Source of the DNA: Gammaproteobacteria bacterium
GTDB taxonomy: Bacteria > Pseudomonadota > Gammaproteobacteria > Steroidobacterales > Steroidobacteraceae
Assembly: GCA_025358295.1 (NCBI GenBank)
Contig: JANYJY010000009.1
Span: forward strand, 1 to 64,000
Length of the DNA: 64,000 nucleotides
Reading direction: 5' to 3'
Part shown: positions 52,590-61,329 of the stretch, piece by piece
Layout: every line of letters starts with the position of its first letter
Numbering within the stretch: position 1 is the stretch's first letter
The notes under the pieces: generated by a model
The model's database searches: none
Seen by the model: the letters and a program-made list of their open reading frames with translations, nothing else
What the model was told of the DNA's origin: nothing
Translations under genes and position numbers: made by a program

Positions 52590-54991
52590 ACCGGTCGCGC
52601 ATGCGGATTGCGGCGCTGTGGCTGTGCTGTCTTGCCGTCGCGTCCATCATCGTGGCGCGCGCCCACTACGTAACCGACTTATCAGCGTTTCTCCCCGCCA
52701 CCCCCACACCGACACAGCAGCTGTTGGTTGACCAATTGCGCGACGGCCCCGCCTCGCGCCTGATACTCGTGGCAATTGAACGCGGCGACGCGCAAGCTCG
52801 GGCGCAAGCATCGGCGGCGACAGCAAACCGGCTGCGTCGCGACCCGCAATTCTCGAGCATCAACAACGGCGAACCGGTAACCGCGGAGCTCGACCGCGCG
52901 TTTTTGTATCAACATCGCTATTTGCTAAGCGATGCGGTGAACCCGGCGCACTTCTCGCCCACGGGTCTGCGCGCGGCCATCGAGGGTACGCTCGACGATC
53001 TAGCCTCGCCCGCGGGACTTTTGCTCAAGTCAATGTTGCCGAGCGACCCCACCGGCGAGATGCTGCACATCATCGACCAATTGCAGCGCATGCCATCGCC
53101 TGCGATGAAGGACGGCATCTGGGTATCCCGAAACGGCGAGCGCGCCCTGCTGGTGGCGCAAACCGCAGCCGGCGGCTCCGATACCGACGCGCAGGAGCGG
53201 GCGATCGAGGCGATCAGGACGGCATTCGCGGCGGCGGTACAGAGCTCCGCCGCAAGCGGCGCGAAGGCTTTGCAGCTGCGCCTGAGCGGGCCGGGTGTGT
53301 TCGCCGTGGACGCGCGCGCCAAGATCGAGCGGGCCGCCGTACGCTTGTCGATCGCAGGCAGCCTATTGGTCGTGACTCTGTTATTTACGGTGTATCGCTC
53401 TTTGCCGGCACTCGCCCTGGGAATTGCCCCCGTGGCGAGCGGCGCAGCGGTGGGCATCGCTGCGGTGGCGCTGGGATTCGGCGTCGTGCACGGCGTTACC
53501 CTGGGTTTCGGAATCACCTTGATCGGCGAATCGGTGGACTATTCGATTTATTTTTTCGTATCGGCACACGGCGGGGGGCGCAGCGGCGTGGCGGCGGCCG
53601 ACTGGCGGCGCACATGGTGGCCGACGCTGCGCTTGGGGATGCTGACCTCGGTGTTCGGCTTCGCCTCGCTTCTGCCATCGGGATTTCCGGGCCTCGCACA
53701 GCTGGGGCTGTATTCGATCAGCGGGCTGGTCGCCGCCGCGCTGGTGACGCGTTATGTGCTGCCTGCCCTGCTCCCGAGTGGATTCACCATTCACGACGTC
53801 ACGCCCCTGGGGATGTATGTCGCGAAGTGGTTGCAGCCGGTCAGGCGCCTCCCGGGCTTGACTATAACGATCCTGGGATTGGCACTGGCGGGCGCGAGCG
53901 TGGCCCTGTTGCATCATCACGGGGCGACACTATGGAACCGTGAACTCGCCGCATTGAGTCCGGTGGCCGTGGCGGATCAAGACTATGACGCCTCGCTGCG
54001 GCTGGATCTTGGCGCCGCCGATGTGCGCGAGCTCGTGATCATCTCCGGCCCGACGCTCGAGTCGGTGTTGATCGATGCCGAACGCTCGTCCAAATCGCTC
54101 GGGACTTTGGTGGACGATAAAGTGATCGGCGGATTCGACAGCCCGGCGAATTATCTGCCGAGTATGGCGACTCAAGCGCAGCGCCGGAACAGCTTGCCCG
54201 AGGCTTCGCGGCTACGCGACAACTTAAGCCAGGCCACCGCCGAGTTGAGCCTCGGCGCCGACAAGCTGGAGCCGTTTTTGAACGATGTCGAAGCGGCACG
54301 AAACGGACCCATAATCACCGAGAAGGATTTGCAGGGGACTTCACTGCGCACGGGCTTCGATTCCCTCATTTTGCGACACGGCGATGGCTGGAACGCGCTG
54401 CTTCCCCTGCATGCCGCAAGTTCGACTCAGGGGGTCGACTCGGCACGGGTTCGGGCGGCGCTGCAGGAGACTCAGCCCGTGCAGGCACAGGTACTCGATC
54501 TTAAGCGGGAGGCCGACACCATGTATGAGGGCTACCTGGACGAGGCGATTCATTTATCTTTGGCGGGGATACTGGCGATTGTCGTATTGCTGTTGGTCAC
54601 GCTGCGCTCACCGCTGCGCGTCGTCAAGATACTGGCTCCGCTGCTTCTGGCAGTGCTTACGGTCGCCGCCGGACTTGCCTCGATCGGCGTGCAGCTCAAT
54701 ATTCTTCACTTAGTGGGGATGTTGCTCATCGTTGCTGTCGGCTCCAACTACGCACTGTTTTTCGACCGGCAATCGAACCTGCATGACGCCGGCGGCGAAG
54801 CTCTCACCCTGGCATCGCTGATCATCGCCAACGCCGGTACTGTTATCGCTTTTGGCCTGCTGTCTTTCTCGAAGGTTCCGGTGTTGGTGGCGTTGGGCTC
54901 TACCGTGGCGCCGGGTGCGTTTTTGGCGCTGCTGTTTGCTGCGCTGCTGTCCCGCGCGGACCCGTCACCGTCGCAAAACTTGCGTGCGTAG
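52586..54991 (+). CDS. MMPL/RND-family lipid exporter
   Basis: The 801-residue protein has the RND layout: one N-terminal helix (IAALWLCCLAVASIIVA), a periplasmic loop of about 220 residues, five helices (about 255-400; ESVDYSIYFF), a helix near 430, a second loop, and five helices at about 645-790 (VAVGSNYALFFDR). Asp-Tyr and Asn-Tyr in the fourth helices are the MMPL proton-relay positions. It likely exports the cluster's lipid, together with the LolA-like carrier. Confidence 0.92.
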   Translation: MNRSRMRIAALWLCCLAVASIIVARAHYVTDLSAFLPATPTPTQQLLVDQLRDGPASRLILVAIERGDAQARAQASAATANRLRRDPQFSSINNGEPVTAELDRAFLYQHRYLLSDAVNPAHFSPTGLRAAIEGTLDDLASPAGLLLKSMLPSDPTGEMLHIIDQLQRMPSPAMKDGIWVSRNGERALLVAQTAAGGSDTDAQERAIEAIRTAFAAAVQSSAASGAKALQLRLSGPGVFAVDARAKIERAAVRLSIAGSLLVVTLLFTVYRSLPALALGIAPVASGAAVGIAAVALGFGVVHGVTLGFGITLIGESVDYSIYFFVSAHGGGRSGVAAADWRRTWWPTLRLGMLTSVFGFASLLPSGFPGLAQLGLYSISGLVAAALVTRYVLPALLPSGFTIHDVTPLGMYVAKWLQPVRRLPGLTITILGLALAGASVALLHHHGATLWNRELAALSPVAVADQDYDASLRLDLGAADVRELVIISGPTLESVLIDAERSSKSLGTLVDDKVIGGFDSPANYLPSMATQAQRRNSLPEASRLRDNLSQATAELSLGADKLEPFLNDVEAARNGPIITEKDLQGTSLRTGFDSLILRHGDGWNALLPLHAASSTQGVDSARVRAALQETQPVQAQVLDLKREADTMYEGYLDEAIHLSLAGILAIVVLLLVTLRSPLRVVKILAPLLLAVLTVAAGLASIGVQLNILHLVGMLLIVAVGSNYALFFDRQSNLHDAGGEALTLASLIIANAGTVIAFGLLSFSKVPVLVALGSTVAPGAFLALLFAALLSRADPSPSQNLRA

Positions 54992-55625
54992 TATCTCGGT
55001 GCCTGCCGGACTGGACGTTGCAGCGCGCACCTGCATGGTGTGGTTGCCGGGCGCTTATCAGGGGGCCCAGGATTTCCTGGAGGCAGGGTTTGCTCACGCG
55101 GTACAGACCCGGAAAATTGCGCTCGATCTGGTATTCGTGGACTTGGAACTGGAGTACTTAGACGATCGTCGCGCGCTGCGGCATTTGCGATCAGACATCA
55201 TATTGCCGGCGGCAAAAGCGGGCGTTTCGATTCAGCTGGGCGGCATCTCGCTCGGCGGCCTGTTCGCCCTGGATTATGCCGCGTCGCATGCCGGGGACAT
55301 CGATGGTCTCTGCCTGCTCGCGCCCTATCTGGGTAGTCGGATCCTAACCGCGGAAATCGCGCGCGCACCGGGACTGGCCGCGTGGCAACCAGGCGCACTT
55401 GCGGAAACCGATGAGGAGCGCCGAATATGGCGGTATATCAAGAGCCGCCAGACCGCCGCGCGGCCTTTGTACCTGGGATTCGGTCAAGAAGATCGCTTTT
55501 CGGAGGCGCATCGACTACTGGCCGCGACATTGTCCGCAGCCGACGTCGATGAGATACCGGGCGGCCACGACTGGCCCACCTGGTCGAGGCTATGGGAGAA
55601 CTATCTGGATTCACACGTCATATGA
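54984..55625 (+). CDS. Alpha/beta-hydrolase of the lipid cluster
   Basis: There is no good ATG; GTG 54984 (overlapping the exporter stop by 8 bp) or GTG 54999 are the best starts, giving about 213 or 208 residues. The protein has VWLPGAYQGAQDFLEAG after a first strand, the nucleophile elbow GGISLGGLFALDYA near residue 88, FGQEDRFSEAH and the catalytic His in PGGHDWPTW. It may act as the thioesterase or deacylase of the pathway, taking the place of the 4HBT thioesterase (ApeK) found in standard clusters; this is inference. It overlaps the next gene by ATGA. Confidence 0.82.
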   Translation: MRSISVPAGLDVAARTCMVWLPGAYQGAQDFLEAGFAHAVQTRKIALDLVFVDLELEYLDDRRALRHLRSDIILPAAKAGVSIQLGGISLGGLFALDYAASHAGDIDGLCLLAPYLGSRILTAEIARAPGLAAWQPGALAETDEERRIWRYIKSRQTAARPLYLGFGQEDRFSEAHRLLAATLSAADVDEIPGGHDWPTWSRLWENYLDSHVI

Positions 55626-56437
55626 GCGCACACGAGAACGTTGCAAGTCGTTGGTCGCCGTCGCCGCTTCTGTATGCGTCCGCCGCGGTTCACCTCGGCG
55701 CAGCGGCAGCGCTGCTGGCACGCCCGCGTGCTTGGCCGTGGGCGCTGGGAGCCCTGGCGGCGAACCACGTCGTGCTGGCCGCGGCCGGGCTTTGGCCACG
55801 CAGCCGCCTGCTGGGACCGAATTGGATTCGGCTGCCCGAGCATGGAGGCGCGTCGGCAGGCGTCGCAATTACCATCGACGACGGGCCGGACCCCGATGTG
55901 ACTCCGCTGGTCCTATCGCAACTCGACCGGCACCAAGCGCACGCAACTTTTTTTTGCGTAGGCGACCGGGTCGAGCGCCATGCGGACCTGGCTCGGGAAA
56001 TCGTGGGCCGTGGTCACTGCATCGAGAATCACAGCCAGCGACATCGCCACAATTTCTCTTTGCTGGGCCCCGGCAGCATGGCCGCGGAAATAACGCGCGC
56101 CCAAGCCAGCATCCAGCGCGTGACCGGCAGCAGCCCGCAATTTTTTCGTGCGCCCGCAGGCCTGCGCAATCCGTTTCTCGATCCCATCTTGGTGCGCCTG
56201 CAGCTGCGGCTCGCGAGCTGGACGCGCCGCGGCTTCGACACCGTCAACGCGGATGCGGATGCCGTCTACCGGCGGCTGGCAAATCCCCTGCAGGCCGGCG
56301 ACATCCTGTTGCTGCACGATGGCAACGCGGCACGCACCCAGGGTGGCAAGCCGGTGATCCACGAGGTTCTGCCGCGCCTGCTCGACGACCTGGCCGGGCT
56401 GGGGTTGCGTCCCGTTACCCTGCGCGCCGCGTTGTAA
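55622..56437 (+). CDS. Polysaccharide deacetylase (NodB/CE4 domain), membrane-anchored
   Basis: The 271-residue protein has two N-terminal hydrophobic helices (about 15-60) followed by a NodB domain (about 78-265): ITIDDGPDPD (metal and base Asp), HSQRHRH with the metal His pair, FFRAPAG and LLHDGNAA. All CE4 motifs needed for activity appear present. Such enzymes remove N-acetyl groups from GlcNAc-type sugars. With the GT2 and acyltransferases in the cluster it may prepare an amino sugar head group that is then acylated, a hypothesis. Polysaccharide deacetylases are not part of standard aryl polyene clusters. Confidence 0.92.
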   Translation: MSAHENVASRWSPSPLLYASAAVHLGAAAALLARPRAWPWALGALAANHVVLAAAGLWPRSRLLGPNWIRLPEHGGASAGVAITIDDGPDPDVTPLVLSQLDRHQAHATFFCVGDRVERHADLAREIVGRGHCIENHSQRHRHNFSLLGPGSMAAEITRAQASIQRVTGSSPQFFRAPAGLRNPFLDPILVRLQLRLASWTRRGFDTVNADADAVYRRLANPLQAGDILLLHDGNAARTQGGKPVIHEVLPRLLDDLAGLGLRPVTLRAAL

Positions 56438-56446
56438 ACTGCGCCG

Positions 56447-57640
56447 ATGAGACCACTGCTGATGCAGAAATTCACGGCAACCAGTTGCATAGGCAAGGGA
56501 GCTGCGCAGACCTTTCAGAGCCTGACGGAAGGCCGCAGCGGCCTCACGCACTGCGATTTCGAGACCGTGGACATCAACACCCACATCGGCGAAGTGCCCG
56601 GCGTCGATGCCGCGGCGCTGCCCGACGATCTGCGTAGATTCGACTGCCGCAATAACCGCTTGGCCGAACTCGCCCTGCAGCAGGACGATTTCTACGAGGC
56701 CGTGCAGCGGACCGCAGCTCGATGGGGCAGACGGCGGGTGGGCGTGTTCATGGGAACGAGCACTGCGGGCATTCTGCAAACCGAGCTTGCCTATCGCGAG
56801 CGCGATCCCGTCAGCGGCGCGCTGCCGGTGAGCTTCGAGTACCGCTCGACCCACAATTCATTTTCCGTGGCCGACTACCTTCGCCAACGATGCCGATTGG
56901 AAGGTCCCGCTGTGGCGGTGTCCTGCGCATGCGCATCCAGCGCCAAGGTATTCGCCTCGGCGCGCCGCATGATCGAGGCCGGGCTCATCGATGCCGCACT
57001 GGTGGGCGGCGTCGATTCATTGTGCCTCACGACCTTGTACGGTTTTCACTCCTTACAGCTCTCCTCGCCGACGCCGTGCCGGCCATTCGATGTGGCGCGC
57101 GACGGCATTTCCGTGGGCGAAGCAGCCGCGTTCGCATTGATAGAGCGGCTGCCGGACGGCATCGACAGCAATTCGGTGTTCTTGCTCGGCATTGGTGAAT
57201 CGAGCGACGCATATCACATGTCGGCGCCGCACCCCGAGGGACTGGGCGCCCGCCGCGCCATGCAAGCCGCACTGGTATCAGCCGGACTCGAGCCTGGAGC
57301 CATTGACTACATCAATCTGCACGGCACCGGGACGCCGAGCAACGACCGCTCGGAGAGTCGGGCGGTGGTCAGCGTATTCGGCCCGACCATTCCTTGCAGT
57401 TCGACCAAGGGAGCCACCGGTCACACGCTGGGAGCGGCCGGTGCGCTTGAGGCCGTCATCAGCGCCCTGTGCGTGCAACACGACTTCATGCCCGGCGGAG
57501 TGCATACGAACGAGATCGATCCAACACTCATGGCTCACTACATAAGGGAGAATCGCCGCGCCCCGGTTGCGCACGTACTGTCCAACTCATTTGGTTTCGG
57601 CGGTACCAACTGCAGCCTGATCTTCGGACGGGCTGGATGA
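56447..57640 (+). CDS. Beta-ketoacyl-ACP synthase (FabF-like, ApeO-like)
   Basis: The 397-residue protein has the full Cys-His-His triad: Cys in AVSCACASSAK near residue 165, His in NLHGTGTPSND near 290 and His in GATGHTLGAAG near 325, and ends with SFGFGGTNCSLIF. It condenses malonyl-ACP with the chain. It starts 9 bp after the deacetylase gene. The neighbour at 57637 is its likely chain-length-factor partner. Confidence 0.93.
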   Translation: MRPLLMQKFTATSCIGKGAAQTFQSLTEGRSGLTHCDFETVDINTHIGEVPGVDAAALPDDLRRFDCRNNRLAELALQQDDFYEAVQRTAARWGRRRVGVFMGTSTAGILQTELAYRERDPVSGALPVSFEYRSTHNSFSVADYLRQRCRLEGPAVAVSCACASSAKVFASARRMIEAGLIDAALVGGVDSLCLTTLYGFHSLQLSSPTPCRPFDVARDGISVGEAAAFALIERLPDGIDSNSVFLLGIGESSDAYHMSAPHPEGLGARRAMQAALVSAGLEPGAIDYINLHGTGTPSNDRSESRAVVSVFGPTIPCSSTKGATGHTLGAAGALEAVISALCVQHDFMPGGVHTNEIDPTLMAHYIRENRRAPVAHVLSNSFGFGGTNCSLIFGRAG

Positions 57641-58434
57641 GCTTATCTGCCTATATCAACGGCATCGGAGTGTTGGGACCCGGACTCGCCGATTGGCCGC
57701 GGACCGCGGCCGTGCTCTGCGGCCGACACCTGTACCGACCCGCACCCACGGTGCTCCCAATGCCGACGATACTCGCGCCCGCCGAACGGCGCCGCGTCGG
57801 CCGCGTGGTCAAATTAGCGTTGTGCGTCGGGCTCGAAGCAACTGCGCAGGCGGGCGAGAATCCCGTTGGACTCGCCAGCGTGTTTTCCTCCTCGGGCGGA
57901 GACGGGCAAAATTGTCATGAGCTTTGCCATGCCCTATCGCTCGCGGGACGGGAGATCTCACCGACGCGATTCGCCAATTCCGTGCACAACGCCGCCGCGG
58001 GCTATTGGAGCATCGGCACGGGGGCCGTGGCCGAGTCGAACGTGCTATGCGCATTCGACGCCAGTTTTACGGCGGGTTTATTGGAAGCCTTGACTCAGGT
58101 CGTCGTCGATCAGGTGCCGGTGCTGCTGGTTGCCTATGACAGCGAATATCCGCAACCCCTGCACGCTAAGCGCCCGATCCCCGATGCCTTCGGCGTCGCT
58201 CTGGTTCTGACGCCGAGCCGGCGTGAGTCGTCGCTGGTGAGAATCGACGCCGAACTGAGCAGCTCGGTCGCCGACCGGCTAGAGCATCCAGCGCTCGAAG
58301 AATTGCGCTCAACCTGCCCCGCGGCCCGCTCGCTGCCGCTGCTGCGGCTATTGGCGGCGCCGGCCGGAGGCAGAGCAGCTCTCGATTATCTCGACGCATC
58401 GCGCGTGCAGGTACAAGTCGAGCCATGCGCCTAG
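57637..58434 (+). CDS. Ketosynthase chain-length-factor-like protein (ApeC-like)
   Basis: The 265-residue protein has the N-terminal ketosynthase half only (Ketoacyl-synt_2 type): VFSSSGGDGQNCHELCHAL, PTRFANSVHNAAAGYWSIGTG and VLCAFDASFTAGLLEAL. Where an active ketosynthase has its catalytic Cys, this seems to have Asp (CAFDAS). The C-terminal His residues are absent. Such proteins pair with a full ketosynthase and set chain length (ApeC with ApeO in E. coli). It overlaps the upstream gene by ATGA and the next gene by 10 bp. Confidence 0.88.
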   Translation: MSLSAYINGIGVLGPGLADWPRTAAVLCGRHLYRPAPTVLPMPTILAPAERRRVGRVVKLALCVGLEATAQAGENPVGLASVFSSSGGDGQNCHELCHALSLAGREISPTRFANSVHNAAAGYWSIGTGAVAESNVLCAFDASFTAGLLEALTQVVVDQVPVLLVAYDSEYPQPLHAKRPIPDAFGVALVLTPSRRESSLVRIDAELSSSVADRLEHPALEELRSTCPAARSLPLLRLLAAPAGGRAALDYLDASRVQVQVEPCA

Positions 58435-58886
58435 ACCGCGCGTGGATCGAGCTCCACATTCCGCATAGCGGCCGGATGTGCCTGCTCGATGAAGTCATCG
58501 ACTGGGATGCACAACATATCCGCTGCCGAAGCGGGACTCAGCGTGCGGCCGATCACCCGCTGCTTTCCAGGGGCCGGCTGGGGATAGCCTGCGGAATCGA
58601 ATACGCGGCTCAGGCCATGGCCGTGCACGGTGCGCTCCTCGGCGGCGCTGCCGGCAATGGTACCGGCCCGCGAACCGAAGCAGGTTTTCTTGCGAGCCTG
58701 CGGAATGTTCAATTGCATGTTCAGCGGCTCGACGACATACAATCCGATCTGATTTGCGAGGCAGCCCTGGTTGCCGGAGATCGCGACGGCGCCCTGTACG
58801 AATTTACGGTGTCGTCGCTGTCGCGGCCGCTCGTGAGCGGGCGCGCCACCGTGGTATTCGATGCCGGCAAGCGGTTGAAAAAATGA
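58425..58886 (+). CDS. 3-Hydroxyacyl-ACP dehydratase (ApeP-like hot-dog)
   Basis: The 153-residue protein starts with IPHSGRMCLLDEVIDWD, the pattern of ApeP/xanthomonadin-type dehydratases, and has CGIEYAAQAMAVHGALLGG in the central helix. It removes water from the 3-hydroxyacyl chain together with the dehydratase domain at 49382-51040. It overlaps the genes on both sides. Confidence 0.9.
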   Translation: MRLDRAWIELHIPHSGRMCLLDEVIDWDAQHIRCRSGTQRAADHPLLSRGRLGIACGIEYAAQAMAVHGALLGGAAGNGTGPRTEAGFLASLRNVQLHVQRLDDIQSDLICEAALVAGDRDGALYEFTVSSLSRPLVSGRATVVFDAGKRLKK

Positions 58887-59614
58887 ATGTAATACAAATT
58901 CGAGCGTTGGTGACCGGCGGCAGCGGCGGGATAGGCGCGGCCATTTGCCGACGCCTTGGCGCCGCGGGCCGTTTCGTTTACGTGCATGCGCATCGGAACA
59001 TGTCTGCGGCCGAAACGATTGCGGGCGACATCAATGCAGCGGGCGGCCAAGCGGCCGCCGTTCAATTCGATCTGACCGATGCGGCCGCGACTCGCGCTGC
59101 AGTGGAGAGACTGCTCGAAGCCGGACCGGTGCAAGTCCTCGTGAACAACGCGGGCGTCCACGACGACGCTGTATTTCCGGGAATGAGCCCCGCGCAATGG
59201 CACCGCGTCATCGACTTGTCGGTCAATGGATTTTACAACGTGACTCAACCGCTGATGCTACCCATGATTCGTACTCGTTGGGGGCGCATCGTCAGCATAT
59301 CGTCGGTATCGGCGCTGATCGGCAATCGCGGCCAAGTGAACTACGCGGCCGCCAAGGGCGCCCTGAATGCCGCCACGAAGGCGCTGAGTTTGGAAGTGGC
59401 CAGCCGGGGCATTACCGTCAATGCAGTGGCACCGGGAATTGTTTCCACCAGCATGGCCGACGGCGCCTTCAATGCCGCCGCCATCGCCGCTATCGTGCCG
59501 ATGAAGCGCGCAGGCAGCGCCGAGGAAGTAGCAAGCTTGGTGGCCTACCTCGCCTCCGAGGAGGCTGGGTACATCACCGGCCAAGTCATTTCCATCGACG
59601 GCGGGATGGCCTAG
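58883..59614 (+). CDS. 3-Oxoacyl-ACP reductase (FabG-like, ApeQ-like)
   Basis: The 243-residue protein is a short-chain dehydrogenase with cofactor motif TGGSGGIGAAI, NNAGV near residue 90, catalytic Ser in ISSVSALIG, Tyr-x-x-x-Lys in NYAAAKGAL and the C-terminal GQVISIDGGM. It reduces the keto group in chain elongation. It is the last gene of the cluster; its TAG overlaps, tail to tail, the stop of fliK on the other strand (59611-59614). Confidence 0.95.
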   Translation: MNVIQIRALVTGGSGGIGAAICRRLGAAGRFVYVHAHRNMSAAETIAGDINAAGGQAAAVQFDLTDAAATRAAVERLLEAGPVQVLVNNAGVHDDAVFPGMSPAQWHRVIDLSVNGFYNVTQPLMLPMIRTRWGRIVSISSVSALIGNRGQVNYAAAKGALNAATKALSLEVASRGITVNAVAPGIVSTSMADGAFNAAAIAAIVPMKRAGSAEEVASLVAYLASEEAGYITGQVISIDGGMA

Positions 59615-61272
59615 GCGTAGGCGTCGAGCGCGCCTAGCGATGTGCGCGACAGGGACCGCGCGCTTGACTGGACTGCAGAGACGGATGAGTCGAGCGCCGT
59701 CGGCCTCCAATCGTAGGGCTGTGCATGGGTAGAGCGCTCTTGAAAGGAACGCTGAGAAATGTCGACGCTGACCTGTCCAAATCCCTGTGCACCCAACATC
59801 TCGCGCAACTTCGGCGAGCTGGACTCCAGCGCATCGCGGGTTACGGCGCTGTGACTGGTGAGCCAGACCTGCGCATGACCGCCCTGCACAGCAATGCGTA
59901 CTTCGATGGGCCCAAGCTGAGCCGGGTTCACTTGCAGCTTCGCCCCATTGAGATTGTTGTCGACCATCCAGGACACGCGGTCCGCGAGCCCCTGCCCAAA
60001 CTCCGCCGTTTCCACTCCCGCAGCGACCTTCAGCGTGGGCGTCGCGGTTGCGCCCGCAGGGTTGACAGTGGCCGGCGCGGCGCCCGCGATCGCATTGCCC
60101 GAGGCGCCTGAAATAGAGGAATCGACCGCGTCCTTAGAGGCGTGTTTGTCCACGGTGCCCACGCCTGCAAGCGCAGATTCTGCAGGCGCCTTCTCGCTGC
60201 CCGCCGTAGCAGAGGCGGACCGGACGCCCAATACCCCGAGCCCCTGTACGGGCGCACCACTGGGACGTGCCACCTTCGACACGTTTGCCGCGGCCAGTTT
60301 GGTCAAGTCGCTGGAGATCGATGGCGATGCGGCGGCATTTGCAGCAGCCGCATCGCTCGGGGGGATGGCATTGGCTGCGGCAGCCGATGCTGCGGCAGCC
60401 GTGGCGACCTCGGTGCTCGTCCACGCTCCGTTAGCCGTCCAAGCTTCGGTGTTTGCCCCTGCCGTCGCGCTGCCGTCGGCGGAGGCAGACCCAGATGTGG
60501 TCGCATTGCCTGTGGCGTCTGCCACCGAATTCAACTTGCCGGCTGCACCGGATGCCGGGCGCGCGCGATCCGTGCCAGCTGCGGCACCGTCTGACAGGGC
60601 CGCGACTCTCGCTCCCGCGATTTGCGTGGCCGACATATGCTGCGCGGTGACTGCGGATTGCGTGACGAGGGCGCCAGCGGCCGCGGCGTCTTCGGTGACT
60701 GCGGTTATTGGCGCGGCCTGCGCGGCTGCCTGCGCCGCGGCGGTGGCAGCTATGCCACTGTCGTCGTTCGGCGCGCGTGTTTGGGGATGGGCGAGCGCAA
60801 TGTCCTGCGGTAGCTCCATGCCGGTTGCTGCCGCTGCCTGCGGGTCAATCCCGGAGCCGGCAGATGTCGAGTCAGCCGCCCCCGCGCTCGCCACGACAAT
60901 CGGCGCTCCGCCGTTGACAGCCCCGCGACTTGCCGCATTGTTTACGGCTGGGCTAATTGCTGCGGTGCCTCCAAGCGCGGAATTCGCCGGGTTCCCGGCA
61001 GCCGTCGCCGCAGCCGCGGCGGCGGGCGCTACGGACGCTGCCGGCAGCGGCGAGATATTGCCGGTCCCCGGCAATTGGCCGCCGACGGGATCGCCATCTT
61101 GAGCCTTATTGGTGGTCGGTTTGCGGGCAGACTTGGGGCCCGCACTGGTCAGCGCAGCCGCAAAGCCCTGATCATTGGACGTGGACGAGGAGGAAGTCGT
61201 CGATGTGGCACCGATCGTGCTTGCCGAATCGCTGATAGCCGAGGACTGCGAGGCCGCTGGTATTGCATTCAT
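59611..61272 (-). CDS. fliK: Flagellar hook-length control protein FliK
   Basis: The 553-residue protein is extremely Ala/Ser/Thr-rich up to about residue 420, the expected disordered ruler, and ends in the Flg_hook domain with VNPAQLGPIEVRIAVQGGHAQVWLTSHSA, of which LGPIEVRI is diagnostic, followed by LREMLGAQGFGQVSVDIS. FliK senses hook length and triggers the FlhB switch. It is separated by 16 kb from fliL, which it usually adjoins. A consensus RpoN promoter lies 13 bp before the ATG at 61272. No better internal start is seen, so the leader would be almost absent. Confidence 0.9.
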   Translation of the reverse strand: MNAIPAASQSSAISDSASTIGATSTTSSSSTSNDQGFAAALTSAGPKSARKPTTNKAQDGDPVGGQLPGTGNISPLPAASVAPAAAAAATAAGNPANSALGGTAAISPAVNNAASRGAVNGGAPIVVASAGAADSTSAGSGIDPQAAAATGMELPQDIALAHPQTRAPNDDSGIAATAAAQAAAQAAPITAVTEDAAAAGALVTQSAVTAQHMSATQIAGARVAALSDGAAAGTDRARPASGAAGKLNSVADATGNATTSGSASADGSATAGANTEAWTANGAWTSTEVATAAAASAAAANAIPPSDAAAANAAASPSISSDLTKLAAANVSKVARPSGAPVQGLGVLGVRSASATAGSEKAPAESALAGVGTVDKHASKDAVDSSISGASGNAIAGAAPATVNPAGATATPTLKVAAGVETAEFGQGLADRVSWMVDNNLNGAKLQVNPAQLGPIEVRIAVQGGHAQVWLTSHSAVTRDALESSSPKLREMLGAQGFGQVSVDISQRSFQERSTHAQPYDWRPTALDSSVSAVQSSARSLSRTSLGALDAYA

Positions 61273-61284
61273 ACCCGCTGAATT

Positions 61285-61300
61285 AGCAAGCGACGTGCCA
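61285..61300 (-). promoter_or_regulatory. Sigma-54 (RpoN) promoter of fliK, full consensus
   Basis: Minus strand: TGGCACG-N4-TTGCT, an exact match to the RpoN consensus with GG and GC ten bases apart. The start of transcription is predicted near 61274, only two bases ahead of the ATG 61272. This fits flagellar gene control and shows that fliK can be transcribed on its own. Confidence 0.88.
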
Positions 61301-61329
61301 ACCGGGCCAATGGCCCCCGACCGGCGGTC

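Noticed and set aside
59948-61102. 384-codon Ala-rich open frame on the plus strand opposite fliK
   Set aside because: It is a mirror of the GC-rich, Ala-biased fliK codons, with no ribosome site and no recognisable domain.
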